Shown: piece by piece, positions 1 to 9,074 of the stretch
Layout: each line of letters begins with the position of its first letter
How positions within the stretch are numbered: position 1 is the stretch's first letter
Source of the DNA: an uncultured Rhodospirillales bacterium
GTDB lineage: Bacteria > Pseudomonadota > Alphaproteobacteria > ATCC43930 > CGMCC-115725
DNA: 64,000 nt
Direction of reading: 5' to 3'
Assembly: GCA_903828515.1 (NCBI GenBank)
Contig: CAIKMD010000007.1
Span: forward strand, 1,706,706-1,770,705
Made by a program: the position numbers and the translations under genes
Notes under the pieces: model-generated
What the model saw: only the letters and a program-made list of their open reading frames with translations
Told to the model about the DNA's origin: nothing
Databases searched by the model: none

Positions 1-106
1 GCAAGGCATGGAGGATCGGCAGCGCGGCCCCTTGCCGATGGGTATGCGCGGCGATGATGTCGGCGGCGCGCGGGGCGCTCCAATCCTCGAAACTCGGCAT
101 GACCAT
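1..106 (-). CDS. fdsG: NAD-dependent formate dehydrogenase gamma subunit, N-terminal part (cut by window edge)
   Basis: Only about 35 N-terminal residues are visible, with the rest beyond the left edge. They read MVMPSFEDWSAPRAAD, then IIAAHTHRQGAALPILHAL. The IIAAH...PILHAL stretch is the usual start of the NuoE-like [2Fe-2S] gamma subunit of soluble Mo/W formate dehydrogenase (FdsG), which passes electrons toward NAD+. The gene lies downstream of and parallel to a LysR gene, the usual fds arrangement. I chose the start at 106 because an AGG lies just upstream; an internal ATG at 100 is also possible. The iron-sulfur cysteines are not in view, so the call rests on the N-terminus and context. 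Confidence 0.72.
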   Translation of the reverse strand, partial: MVMPSFEDWSAPRAADIIAAHTHRQGAALPILHAL

Positions 107-110
107 CGAA

Positions 111-126
111 CCTATCAATCGATAGG
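111..126. promoter_or_regulatory. Inverted repeat CCTATCAATCGATAGG in the fdsG leader
   Basis: A perfect inverted repeat (CCTATC, AATC, GATAGG) ends 5 nt before the fdsG start. Its CTATCAAT half recurs in the second palindrome at 178-194, so both may be sites for the LysR protein encoded next to them. The regulatory role is inferred. Confidence 0.4.
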
Positions 127-177
127 TTGATTCAAGGCTAAAAAGCCGAGCGATTCAATAGAATGAACCCATCATAT

Positions 178-194
178 GATAGATAAAATCTATC
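178..194. promoter_or_regulatory. LysR-type recognition palindrome (ATAG-N7-CTAT)
   Basis: GATAGATAAAATCTATC is a perfect palindrome with T-N11-A geometry, the known shape of LysR-family recognition sites (compare ATAC-N7-GTAT for CatM/BenM). It overlaps the stop codon of the LysR gene and lies about 72 bp before fdsG, suitable for activating the formate dehydrogenase operon. Confidence 0.5.
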
Positions 195-1107
195 AATGGG
201 CGGCTAATTCCGCATCCAGGGTGGGTGCCACCTTGAGCGCCTCGGCGACGAGGGCGGCGGTCACGGGGGTCATCGGCTCGCGGTTGGGAACGATCAGGCC
301 GATCGTGTGGACGGCGGTCGGCTCGACGATCGGGATCGAGCGGACCGAACCAGTCAGGCCCAGCGTTTCGCCGAGGATCGCCGGCATCACGCTCGCCCAC
401 CGGCCGGTGCGGACATGCGAGAACAGCACGATCATCGAATTGGATTCGAGCGTTGGCGCGGGGTCGTCGATCCCGGCCTCGCGCAGCAGATGATTGATGA
501 TGCGCCGATTCTGCATGTCGGGCGTCAGCAGGCAGAGCGGGATACCGCCGACCTCGGCCCAGGTGACCTGCTTGCGATTGCCGAGCTTGCTGTCGGCCGA
601 AATCAGCAGGCGATATTGCTCGCGATAGAGCGGAATGGCGCGGGCGCGCCCGATTGGCTCGTTATCGAGATAGGAGATGCCGGCATCGATCTCGAGATTG
701 TCGAGCGCCGCGAGCACTTCGCTCGACGTGCAGGACTTCACCGTAAAACGCACGTCGGGATGCCGCGCGTGATAAGGGGTCGTCAGCGCCGAGACCATTG
801 CCAAGGCGGTCGGGATCGCCGCGAGCCGAAGACTGCCGACCAATTGTCCCTGCTTCAGCGCGCGTACTTCCTGGCGCATCGTGCGCACGTCGCCGACGAT
901 GCGCTTGGCCCAATCCAGCACGCGTTCGCCTTCGGGCGTCAACGCCTGAAACCGCGAACCGCGCGTGACCAATAAAATGCCGAGGGTGTCCTCGAGTTGC
1001 TTGAGGCCCGCCGAGAGCGTCGGTTGCGTGACGCCGCACGCCTCGGCGGCGCGGCCGAAATGCCGCTCGCGCGCCAGTGCCAGTAAAAATTCGAGCTTGT
1101 CGATCAC
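193..1107 (-). CDS. LysR-family transcriptional regulator (probable fds operon regulator)
   Basis: A 304-residue protein of typical LysR length. An N-terminal winged helix-turn-helix (about residues 1-60, with GRAAEACGVTQPTLSAGLKQLE as recognition region) precedes a periplasmic-binding-like effector domain (about 90-295). It lies directly upstream of fdsG on the same strand, and two related palindromes sit in the gap between them. The likely role is control of formate dehydrogenase expression; the effector is unknown. Family assignment is firm and the target is inferred from position. The next gene upstream, a GlcG/HbpS protein, ends only 2 nt from this start. Confidence 0.88.
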   Translation of the reverse strand: MIDKLEFLLALARERHFGRAAEACGVTQPTLSAGLKQLEDTLGILLVTRGSRFQALTPEGERVLDWAKRIVGDVRTMRQEVRALKQGQLVGSLRLAAIPTALAMVSALTTPYHARHPDVRFTVKSCTSSEVLAALDNLEIDAGISYLDNEPIGRARAIPLYREQYRLLISADSKLGNRKQVTWAEVGGIPLCLLTPDMQNRRIINHLLREAGIDDPAPTLESNSMIVLFSHVRTGRWASVMPAILGETLGLTGSVRSIPIVEPTAVHTIGLIVPNREPMTPVTAALVAEALKVAPTLDAELAAH

Positions 1108-1109
1108 GC

Positions 1110-1613
1110 CTATTTCAATCGGTCGCTGATCTTGGCGAGGCCGGCCAACGCGCAGGCTTCATCCTTGTCGCCGCCGGGCGCTCCCGAAGCGGCAATCGCG
1201 CCGATGGTCTCGGTGCCGACCTTGATCGGCACGCCGCCGAAGCCGGTCGCGATCTGTGGGTCGTAGACGCCAGGGTTGAAGGCGCCAGGTGTTTCGAGGC
1301 GCTTGGTGAAATCGCCCGTCGAAACCCCGAGTATCGCCGAGGTATAGGCTTTGCGGCGGCTGACTTCGCGGCCGACCGGGCCGGCACCGTCGCCGATGAG
1401 AACGAGTTTCGGCAGGCCGCTGCGATCGGCGATCGTGACCGTCATGTTCCAGCCCTGCGCCTTGCACGACGCCATTGCTGCCTGCGCCGCTTCGACCGCT
1501 AGTTCGGCGGTCAGCAAATGGCGGGTTTCCGTCGGCAACCCGTCGGCGCGCGCCTGCGTGGCGGTAAAAGATGCGAGGCAAACGGTCATCGCGAGCGCTC
1601 CGAAACGGTTCAT
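1110..1613 (-). CDS. GlcG/HbpS-family secreted protein
   Basis: A 167-residue protein. Residues 1-23 form a Sec signal peptide (Met-Asn-Arg, hydrophobic core, then QARADG). The rest matches the GlcG/HbpS (DUF336) fold: an AVEAAQAAMASCKAQGW helix, VTIADRSGLPKLVLIGDGA, SRRKAYTSAI, and the conserved GGVPIKVGTETIGAIAASGA turn. Members bind haem or small ligands or accompany oxidoreductases; the exact function is unknown. A secreted form implies a periplasmic role. It lies 2 nt before the LysR gene on the same strand and may be cotranscribed with it. Confidence 0.8.
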   Translation of the reverse strand: MNRFGALAMTVCLASFTATQARADGLPTETRHLLTAELAVEAAQAAMASCKAQGWNMTVTIADRSGLPKLVLIGDGAGPVGREVSRRKAYTSAILGVSTGDFTKRLETPGAFNPGVYDPQIATGFGGVPIKVGTETIGAIAASGAPGGDKDEACALAGLAKISDRLK

Positions 1614-1738
1614 GGTTTCTCTCCCTGTTGAATGCCGAGTCCGTTACCGTCGGACATGGCGCCAAGCTTGTCCTTTCCGGCTCGAGCTTGCAACCGCATC
1701 GCGAAAACCATAGAAGGAGACAGGCTTTCGCGGCATTT

Positions 1739-1815
1739 CGGGGCGTAGCTCAGCCTGGTAGAGCGCTAGCTTTGGGAGCTAGAAGCCGGAGGTTCGAATC
1801 CTCTCGCCCCGACCA
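1739..1815 (+). tRNA. tRNA-Pro (TGG anticodon)
   Basis: A complete 77-nt cloverleaf. The acceptor stem CGGGGCG pairs with CGCCCCG, the D-arm is TAGCTCAGCCTGGTAGAGC, the anticodon loop TTTGGGA gives anticodon TGG, the T-loop is TTCGAAT, and the CCA end is encoded. Confidence 0.97.
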
Positions 1816-1832
1816 ACAGCAGGACCAAGCCC

Positions 1833-2117
1833 ATGGCGCGCGCACGCATCCTTCGACCGGCCAAAAACGCGATGCAATCGGGCGGCAAGGCGACGACCAA
1901 AAAGTGGCTGCTCGAATACGAGCAGGCGACGGCGCGCGCCCCCGATCCGCTGATGGGCTGGTCCAGCGCGCGGGACACGCTCAACCAGGTGAAACTGCGC
2001 TTCGAGACGCTCGACGAAGCCAAGGCCTTCGCCGACAAGCACGGCTTCGACTACACGGTCGAGGAACCGCACGAGCCGGTATTCAAGCCCAAGAGCTACG
2101 CCGAAAATTTCCGGTGA
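1833..2117 (+). CDS. NDUFS4-like complex I accessory subunit (ETC complex I conserved region)
   Basis: A 94-residue protein matching the bacterial NDUFS4/18-kDa accessory subunit family. It has a basic N-terminus (ARARILRPAKNAMQSGG), WLLEYE, the signature PDPLMGWSSARDTLNQVKL, and the tail DYTVEEPHEPVFKPKSYAENF. In alphaproteobacteria and mitochondria the protein associates with the peripheral arm of NADH:quinone oxidoreductase and helps stabilise it. The gene stands alone, 17 nt after tRNA-Pro, as often seen in alphaproteobacteria, apart from the nuo operon. Length is normal for the family. Confidence 0.9.
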   Translation: MARARILRPAKNAMQSGGKATTKKWLLEYEQATARAPDPLMGWSSARDTLNQVKLRFETLDEAKAFADKHGFDYTVEEPHEPVFKPKSYAENFR

Positions 2118-2168
2118 GATTGGGCGGCGGTTCCCTTCGTCGCCGCTTTCTGGTCAAATTGCCCCATC

Positions 2169-2244
2169 GGGCCCTTAGCTCAGTGGATAGAGCAGCCGCC
2201 TTCTAAGCGGCAGGTCGCTGGTTCGATCCCAGCAGGGCTCGCCA
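2169..2244 (+). tRNA. tRNA-Arg (TCT anticodon)
   Basis: A complete 76-nt cloverleaf. Acceptor GGGCCCT pairs with AGGGCTC with one G-T pair. The anticodon loop CTTCTAA gives TCT, the T-loop is TTCGATC, and GCCA is encoded. The next gene begins 34 nt downstream and is clearly less GC-rich, the position where integrated DNA is often found. Confidence 0.96.
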
Positions 2245-2278
2245 AATATTATCAGATCGCAAGTTTGACTGGTACGAG

Positions 2279-3709
2279 ATGGAAATCGACCAAACAGAAA
2301 TCAATTCGTTTGTATTGCGGCCGTCGGAGACGCGCTCGGCAGAACTAAAAGCATGGATTGATCCAAGAACCGTAGCGGGAAAAGCTAAACTCGTTCGCGC
2401 ATTGCTTGCGCTTCGCAATTTCAATGGCGGTCGGCTCCTGATTGGGTTTGATAACGATACTTTACAAGCGCTGCCGGAAAATCCACCGGGCGTCATTGAT
2501 GCCTTCACTAACGACTACGTCCAAGGACTTGTTAGCAAGCACGCATCCGAACCTTTCGATATCGTTGTCTGTTTCGGCGAATTATCGGGACAGCGATATC
2601 CCGTGATTGTCGTCGAATCAGGTATTCGCACACCTGTTGCGGTCAAAGCCCCGATTACCGACGTAGATGGACATCAGATAGTTGACAAAGGCGTGATATT
2701 TTTTCGGAGTCTAAACGCGAGCGGAGTCGTTAGTTCGGCACCGGCGCAACCAGCAGATTGGCCTGAAATTATGCAAATCTGTATGGATAATCGAGAGGCC
2801 GATATTGGACGTTTCGTTCGACGTCATTTGTCTGGGCTTGATTTGAGCCAGTTCGCGGGTGTTTTGGGTACTACGCTGCCGATGCCGGTATCTCAGCCAA
2901 GCCTAAAAGATCTCACCAATTCTTGGCTCAACGATGGCGCCAGCAAGTTCCCTGGTGCAATTTCGAGATGGCCCCGTTTGCCATACGAAGGCGACCGACC
3001 CGATATAGCACCCTTATTGAAACTTGGAAGTTGGGAAGTCGCTCTAGCGATTGACCCTCCTGTTATGAATTGGGCGGCTGATAAAGATTTTTATCGGCGA
3101 GTAGCAAGCAACGTCCCGGAGCATTCCAGTTGGCCGATCTGGTCAGATTTCAGCAGTTTTTCCAATCCGAGCCATAGGCCCGTGCAAACTAACGAAGGTT
3201 GGGAAACGCTGGTGGTTTCGACACCGCAAGGCATGTGGGATCACCTTGAGTTCCAACGATGGGAACCCAATGGTCGATTTTATTTGCGACGTCTTCACGA
3301 CGACGATGCTAGTGCAAAGGTGCGTGGCGCCCAACCTGGGCTCTTGCTCGATCTTGGTCTTGTCGCATCTCGTGTCGCGGAAGCGATGATCGCTGGTCTT
3401 TCGATAACGAAAGCATTGCGCTGGTCAGAAGAAACCACACGCCTCGGATTTGCATTTCGGTGGACTGGCCTCGAAGGGAGAAGGGCTACATTTTTTCTTA
3501 GTGGCCTACGATATGTCCCTGCTCAAGAGCAGTGCATTGATTCGGAGGCAGTCTCGTTCGTGACGCTGCCATTGGCGACCGCTCATTCCGCGGTGACTCC
3601 ATATGTCGGTCAAGCTACACGGTCACTTTTTGCAAAATTCGCGGGCTTTTCAATGTCATCGGATGTTTTAGAGGGTTGTGTGCGAATGGTGCTGGAACAC
3701 AAGACTTAA
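2279..3709 (+). CDS. AlbA_2/Schlafen-type domain protein, probably acquired
   Basis: A 476-residue protein. Residues about 15-150 resemble the Schlafen AlbA_2 domain: an acidic-K entry (SAELKAWID), then ALLALRNFNGGRLLIGFDND, where FxNGGxLLIG is the family core, and KGVIFFR at the end. The rest (about 160-476) is not recognised. AlbA_2 proteins are putative nucleic-acid-binding or nuclease-related proteins, often found in mobile or defence contexts. Base composition is visibly lower in GC than in the neighbours, and the gene stands alone behind tRNA-Arg, which suggests horizontal transfer. No duplicate of the tRNA 3' end was found after the gene. The start at 2279 is the first ATG of the open frame. 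Confidence 0.65.
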   Translation: MEIDQTEINSFVLRPSETRSAELKAWIDPRTVAGKAKLVRALLALRNFNGGRLLIGFDNDTLQALPENPPGVIDAFTNDYVQGLVSKHASEPFDIVVCFGELSGQRYPVIVVESGIRTPVAVKAPITDVDGHQIVDKGVIFFRSLNASGVVSSAPAQPADWPEIMQICMDNREADIGRFVRRHLSGLDLSQFAGVLGTTLPMPVSQPSLKDLTNSWLNDGASKFPGAISRWPRLPYEGDRPDIAPLLKLGSWEVALAIDPPVMNWAADKDFYRRVASNVPEHSSWPIWSDFSSFSNPSHRPVQTNEGWETLVVSTPQGMWDHLEFQRWEPNGRFYLRRLHDDDASAKVRGAQPGLLLDLGLVASRVAEAMIAGLSITKALRWSEETTRLGFAFRWTGLEGRRATFFLSGLRYVPAQEQCIDSEAVSFVTLPLATAHSAVTPYVGQATRSLFAKFAGFSMSSDVLEGCVRMVLEHKT

Positions 3710-3755
3710 TAGAAAAGTCTGAGGCTGTAGCGCGTCCAGTAAGGACATCAAATGA

Positions 3756-4724
3756 CTACTCCACTATCTCCGTCACGCCCGGTACCACGCAATCTTCGGC
3801 GGTCGCCACGATGTCGCCGTCGCCGACGTCGTGCAATGCACTGACCAGGGCTGCGATGCCCTTGCGCGAGATCTTATGGGTGCGGTCGTAGAAGTCGCCG
3901 CCGATCAGGAAATCGTAGCTTTGCCCGGCTTCGGCAGTTGATACATGTGCGCTTTCGACGAGAATTTTGATTGCCTCGTCGCGATTAGCCTTGTCGTGCA
4001 GCCATTCGCTGGCTTTGTCGCTCGCGGCGAAGATGTGCTTTGCGGTGTCGGGATGCGCCTTGGCCCAGTTGCGGTTGACGGTCGAGCCGGTGAAGGGCAG
4101 GTCCTTGGCAAAATTACCGGCAATGCCGAGATCACGGAAACCGTCCTTGATCGCGACGAAATTGAGCGGCGTTGCGAGCAGTGTCGCGTCGAACGCGCCG
4201 GTCTTGAGCGCGGCATAACGCGCCGCGGTCGCGCCTGAGTACATCAGATCGACGTCGTCCGGGACGAGCTTGGCGGTCGCCAGCATCTTCTCGATCAGGA
4301 CGTAGGTGACGTCGCTGCGGCTGCCGATGGCGACGTGCTTGCCCTTGAGATCGGCGATGGTCGCGATCTTCGCATTGGCGATCAGGACATAGGGCGAGAT
4401 GCGAAGCTCATACCGGGCGAAGGCGACCGGCGCCCGGCGCGAAACGAGCCGCAACGGGTCGATCAGGCCCGAACTGACGCCGACATCGAGCGAGCCTGCG
4501 GCGAGCTGCTGAAGCATCGCGGGTGCCGAGGGCACCGAGATCAGGTCGGGCTCGATGCCCTGTTCGGTATAAAAGCCCTTGGCGATGGCGATCTGCGACG
4601 GCCAGGTGAAGGCATTGAAGCTGCCGATCGTGCCCATGACGACTTTTTCGGCAGCGTCCACGCGCGGCGCGCCGACGAACGCAACCAACATAAAAACAGC
4701 GACAATGATCCAACGGTGTAACAA
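3756..4724 (-). CDS. ABC transporter substrate-binding protein (NMT1/SsuA-like)
   Basis: About 322 residues with a Sec signal peptide (LLHRWIIVAVFMLVAFVGAPRVDA) and the NMT1/SsuA fold: VVMGTIGSFNAFTWPSQIAIAKGFYTEQGI, a LAAGSLDVG ligand-loop motif, and IADLKGKHVAIGSRSD. It would bind a small organic substrate such as a sulfonate, pyrimidine or aromatic in the periplasm for an ABC importer; no permease or ATPase is adjacent. I start it at the TTG at 4724 because GGGAGAG lies 5 nt upstream and the signal peptide begins there. The frame is open to 4820, but that would overlap the upstream gene. It follows 4771-5736 on the same strand and is probably cotranscribed. Confidence 0.82.
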   Translation of the reverse strand: MLHRWIIVAVFMLVAFVGAPRVDAAEKVVMGTIGSFNAFTWPSQIAIAKGFYTEQGIEPDLISVPSAPAMLQQLAAGSLDVGVSSGLIDPLRLVSRRAPVAFARYELRISPYVLIANAKIATIADLKGKHVAIGSRSDVTYVLIEKMLATAKLVPDDVDLMYSGATAARYAALKTGAFDATLLATPLNFVAIKDGFRDLGIAGNFAKDLPFTGSTVNRNWAKAHPDTAKHIFAASDKASEWLHDKANRDEAIKILVESAHVSTAEAGQSYDFLIGGDFYDRTHKISRKGIAALVSALHDVGDGDIVATAEDCVVPGVTEIVE

Positions 4725-4770
4725 CGCGTCTCTCCCGGTTATTTTTTTGATTGGGCGCTTCGAAGTCGAA

Positions 4771-5736
4771 CTAGGTTTCCAGCATCGACGGCGGGAAAAG
4801 GTCTTCCGGCCGATAACCATACGGAATCAGGCCTTGCCGGTGTGAATAGTCGAGCATCAGCGCAAGTTCGTGCCGCGACTTGGCAAATCCCCATGGATAG
4901 ATGTCGGGACCGGCGATTGCCTGTTCATCCTCCCAGAGGGCGCGATAGCCGAGAGAGGTCATGTAAATGCGCTGGTACTTTTGCTGCTCGTAGCATTTTT
5001 GCTTCGATTGCTCGCATGCGTCGAACAGGCTGCGCGCGACCCACGGGTGCGCGTCGAGAATGCTCGTCCGCACGAGAAGGATATGCATGATCGGAAAACA
5101 CCGGGTACGGATGAAGTAGTCGCGCTCCTCTTTGGCGTAATCGGGAAAGAGGAAACCGACATCGGCGTGCTTGTTGGGGGCCCAGAGTTCGGTGGTGATG
5201 CCGCCATCGATGTCACCGGCGACGAGCAGCGCGAATTGATCGGATTTCGGCGGCAGGATTTCGAGCTTGAGCCAGGATGGCGCCTTCCAGTCGGGAATTT
5301 GCGCCTGGCCCGACGCGACCCAATTGATCGAGGCGAGATCGACGCCGTAATCGTCTTCGAGGATGCCTTTGGCCCAGACCGCCGCGGTGGTGTTCCAGTT
5401 TTGAATCCCGACCCGTTTGCCGTTCAGGTCCGACGGTTTGACGATGCCGCGTTTTTTGTTGATGTAGATGGAGGAGTGCCGGAACAACCGCTTCACGTAG
5501 ATCGGAATGGCGGTGAAGCCGAGCTTCTTGAAGGGCAGGTCGGCGATATAGGTGCTGGTGAAGAATTCCACCACGTCGAACTGGCCGCTCATCGCCTTGG
5601 CGTGTCGATCACCGTCCTTGGCGTTGACCGTCACGGCGAGGTCGATGCCGTTCGGCGTGACGGTGCCGTCGATCAGCGCCTGGGCCCGATCGTAAGGGCC
5701 GCAGATCATGCTGAGCTTCAAAGGTGAGGGGTCCAA
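4771..5736 (-). CDS. 4,5-dihydroxyphthalate decarboxylase-like / substrate-binding-fold protein
   Basis: A 321-residue protein with no signal peptide. It has the periplasmic-binding fold used by the Pht5-like family: LKLSMICGPYDRAQALIDGTV at the start, then IPIYVKRLFRHSSIYIN, DLNGKRVGIQNWNTTAAVWAKGIL, and ALWEDEQAIAGPDIYPWG near the end. Family members are annotated as 4,5-dihydroxyphthalate decarboxylase or as ABC binding proteins; true activity cannot be decided from sequence. It heads a two-gene unit with a secreted NMT1-like protein 46 nt downstream, which hints at aromatic-acid metabolism. Confidence 0.72.
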   Translation of the reverse strand: MDPSPLKLSMICGPYDRAQALIDGTVTPNGIDLAVTVNAKDGDRHAKAMSGQFDVVEFFTSTYIADLPFKKLGFTAIPIYVKRLFRHSSIYINKKRGIVKPSDLNGKRVGIQNWNTTAAVWAKGILEDDYGVDLASINWVASGQAQIPDWKAPSWLKLEILPPKSDQFALLVAGDIDGGITTELWAPNKHADVGFLFPDYAKEERDYFIRTRCFPIMHILLVRTSILDAHPWVARSLFDACEQSKQKCYEQQKYQRIYMTSLGYRALWEDEQAIAGPDIYPWGFAKSRHELALMLDYSHRQGLIPYGYRPEDLFPPSMLET

Positions 5737-5920
5737 TGTCGCCTTTCCCGGTCGCTGTATCGCTTCATCATAGATTGAGACATCGACTTCCGGATAAAAT
5801 TTCTCTCGTTCTGTTCATACGACGCTTTCGGCGCTGCGGCCGCATCCGGGTGGTGTTATCGGCGCGTATTCGCCATATGATACGGTGCAACGCCGTTGGC
5901 GGGTAACGTCTGGTCGTTTT

Positions 5921-7792
<1,872 letters not shown>

Positions 7793-7796
7793 CGCG

Positions 7797-8402
7797 ATGA
7801 CCGATGCGCCGCGACGCTCCGCGCCGGCTGTCGCCCGCAACCGCGAACCCATCCTCGCGGTGCTCAGTCGGGTGTTGCCGGATACGGGCACCGTGCTGGA
7901 AATCTCCAGCGGGACGGGCGAGCACGCCGCTTTCTTCGCGGCGGCTTTGCCGCAGGTGACGTGGCAGCCGAGCGATCTCGATCCGACAGCGCTCGGCACG
8001 ATCGATGCTTATCGGAACGATGCGGCCGTGAGCAATTTGCGCCCCGCGTTGCATCTCGATGCGTCGTCGCCCGATTGGCCCGTCACGCACGCCGACGCGA
8101 TCGTTTGCATCAACATGATTCACATCGCGCCGTGGTCGGCTTGCGAAGGCTTGATGGCGGGTGCGGCGCGGCTACTGCCGGCGGGCGGCGTTCTTTATCT
8201 TTACGGTCCTTATCGACGAAACGGTGAGCACACCGCCGACAGCAACCGCGCCTTCGACGAAGATCTGCGTCGCCGCAATCCGGCCTGGGGCGTGCGCAAT
8301 CTCGAGGACGTGATTGCGCTGGCAGCGAGGCACAGCATTACCCATGCCGAAACGGTGGCGATGCCGGCGAACAATCTCAGCGTCATATTCCGGAAAAATT
8401 AA
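7797..8402 (+). CDS. DUF938 SAM-dependent methyltransferase
   Basis: A 201-residue protein of the DUF938 class I methyltransferase family. It has PAVARNREPILAVL at the start, motif I VLEISSGTGEHAAFFA, WQPSDLDP after strand 2, ADAIVCINMIHIAPWSA as motif IV, then GGVLYLYGPYRR and a C-terminal NLSVIFRK. The substrate is unknown. It starts 4 nt after the ABC exporter stop, so the two are very likely one operon. The start at 7797 is the first ATG after that stop. Confidence 0.9.
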   Translation: MTDAPRRSAPAVARNREPILAVLSRVLPDTGTVLEISSGTGEHAAFFAAALPQVTWQPSDLDPTALGTIDAYRNDAAVSNLRPALHLDASSPDWPVTHADAIVCINMIHIAPWSACEGLMAGAARLLPAGGVLYLYGPYRRNGEHTADSNRAFDEDLRRRNPAWGVRNLEDVIALAARHSITHAETVAMPANNLSVIFRKN

Positions 8403-8476
8403 ACCCCCGTAAGGTCGGGAACGGATGTCCGTGCTCGTTGGTTTGGTGATCAGGAACGACCAACGGGAGAAGCTTC

Positions 8477-8690
8477 ATGGCGCAGAAAAACGAGGGGCGA
8501 AGGCAACCGCACGGCGGCGCGCGAATTCAACGCCGACGAGCAGAAATTCGTGCGCTCGGGTCAGGTCGAAAAGAAAGCGCGCGAGGCGGCAAAAGCGCTC
8601 GACGGGGACGAACGGCGCGAGCTTGAAAAAGCTGAGGCGATCGGCAAAAGCCACATCGCCGAGGAAGACAGGCTCTTAAAGAAGCACTGA
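8477..8690 (+). pseudogene. Small conserved hypothetical protein with a +1 frameshift
   Basis: GGGAG precedes ATG at 8477, and the first codons read MAQKNEG. After the run GGGG (about 8492-8495) the coherent frame shifts: EGNRTAAREFNADEQKF, then a Lys/Glu-rich helix, KALDGDERRELEKAEAIGKS, and KKH with stop 8688-8690. Removing one G from the run gives one 70-residue hydrophilic protein in a single frame; as written, the ATG frame terminates early. This is either a real frameshift or a sequencing slip in the G run. Small charged proteins of this look are common in alphaproteobacteria. No function is assigned. It converges with the next gene, with one base between the stops. Confidence 0.55.
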
Positions 8691-8691
8691 T

Positions 8692-8979
8692 CTAGGCGAG
8701 CGAGCGACCCAGATCGGCGGCCAGCGCTTGCCCGAAGGCGGCAAAGTCCTTGGGCAGGTGCTCGTTCGCTTGGTTGACCAGCGCCTCTAGTTTCGCGGTG
8801 TTGTTCTCGGCACCGTCCATCGCGCCGGCGAGGAGTTCGACGTCTTTCGACAATTTGGCGGCGGCGGCGGACAGCGCGCCGGGCCAGCCTTCTTTGGTGC
8901 TCAAGCGGGCGAGTTGATTGAGCGCGTTGCAGATCGAATCCAATCTGCCGATCGCGTTCGTCATAGCTTCCTGGCTCAC
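8692..8979 (-). CDS. Hypothetical helical protein
   Basis: A 95-residue protein predicted to be almost entirely alpha-helical, with heptad-like hydrophobic spacing (IGRLDSICNALNQLARL, ALSAAAAKLSKDVELLAGAM, AKLEALVNQANEHL). It has no signal peptide or membrane segment. The start is GTG at 8979 with AGAGGT 5 nt upstream. The family is not recognised. It ends one base from the convergent frameshifted gene. Confidence 0.6.
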   Translation of the reverse strand: MSQEAMTNAIGRLDSICNALNQLARLSTKEGWPGALSAAAAKLSKDVELLAGAMDGAENNTAKLEALVNQANEHLPKDFAAFGQALAADLGRSLA

Positions 8980-9074
8980 ATCAACCTCTGAAAATTTGGA
9001 TATATGTCATTGTTCGGTCTTACCTGCGCCCGAGGCGAGGTGAGTGTCAAGCGCAACGGGCGAGAAATGCCTAC

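Noticed and set aside
1571-2206. A 211-codon plus-strand frame
   Set aside because: It crosses two tRNA genes and the NDUFS4-like gene in another frame.
2169-3760. Integration of the AlbA_2 gene at tRNA-Arg by an integrase
   Set aside because: No integrase and no second copy of the tRNA 3' end were found up to 3760; only composition and position hint at transfer.
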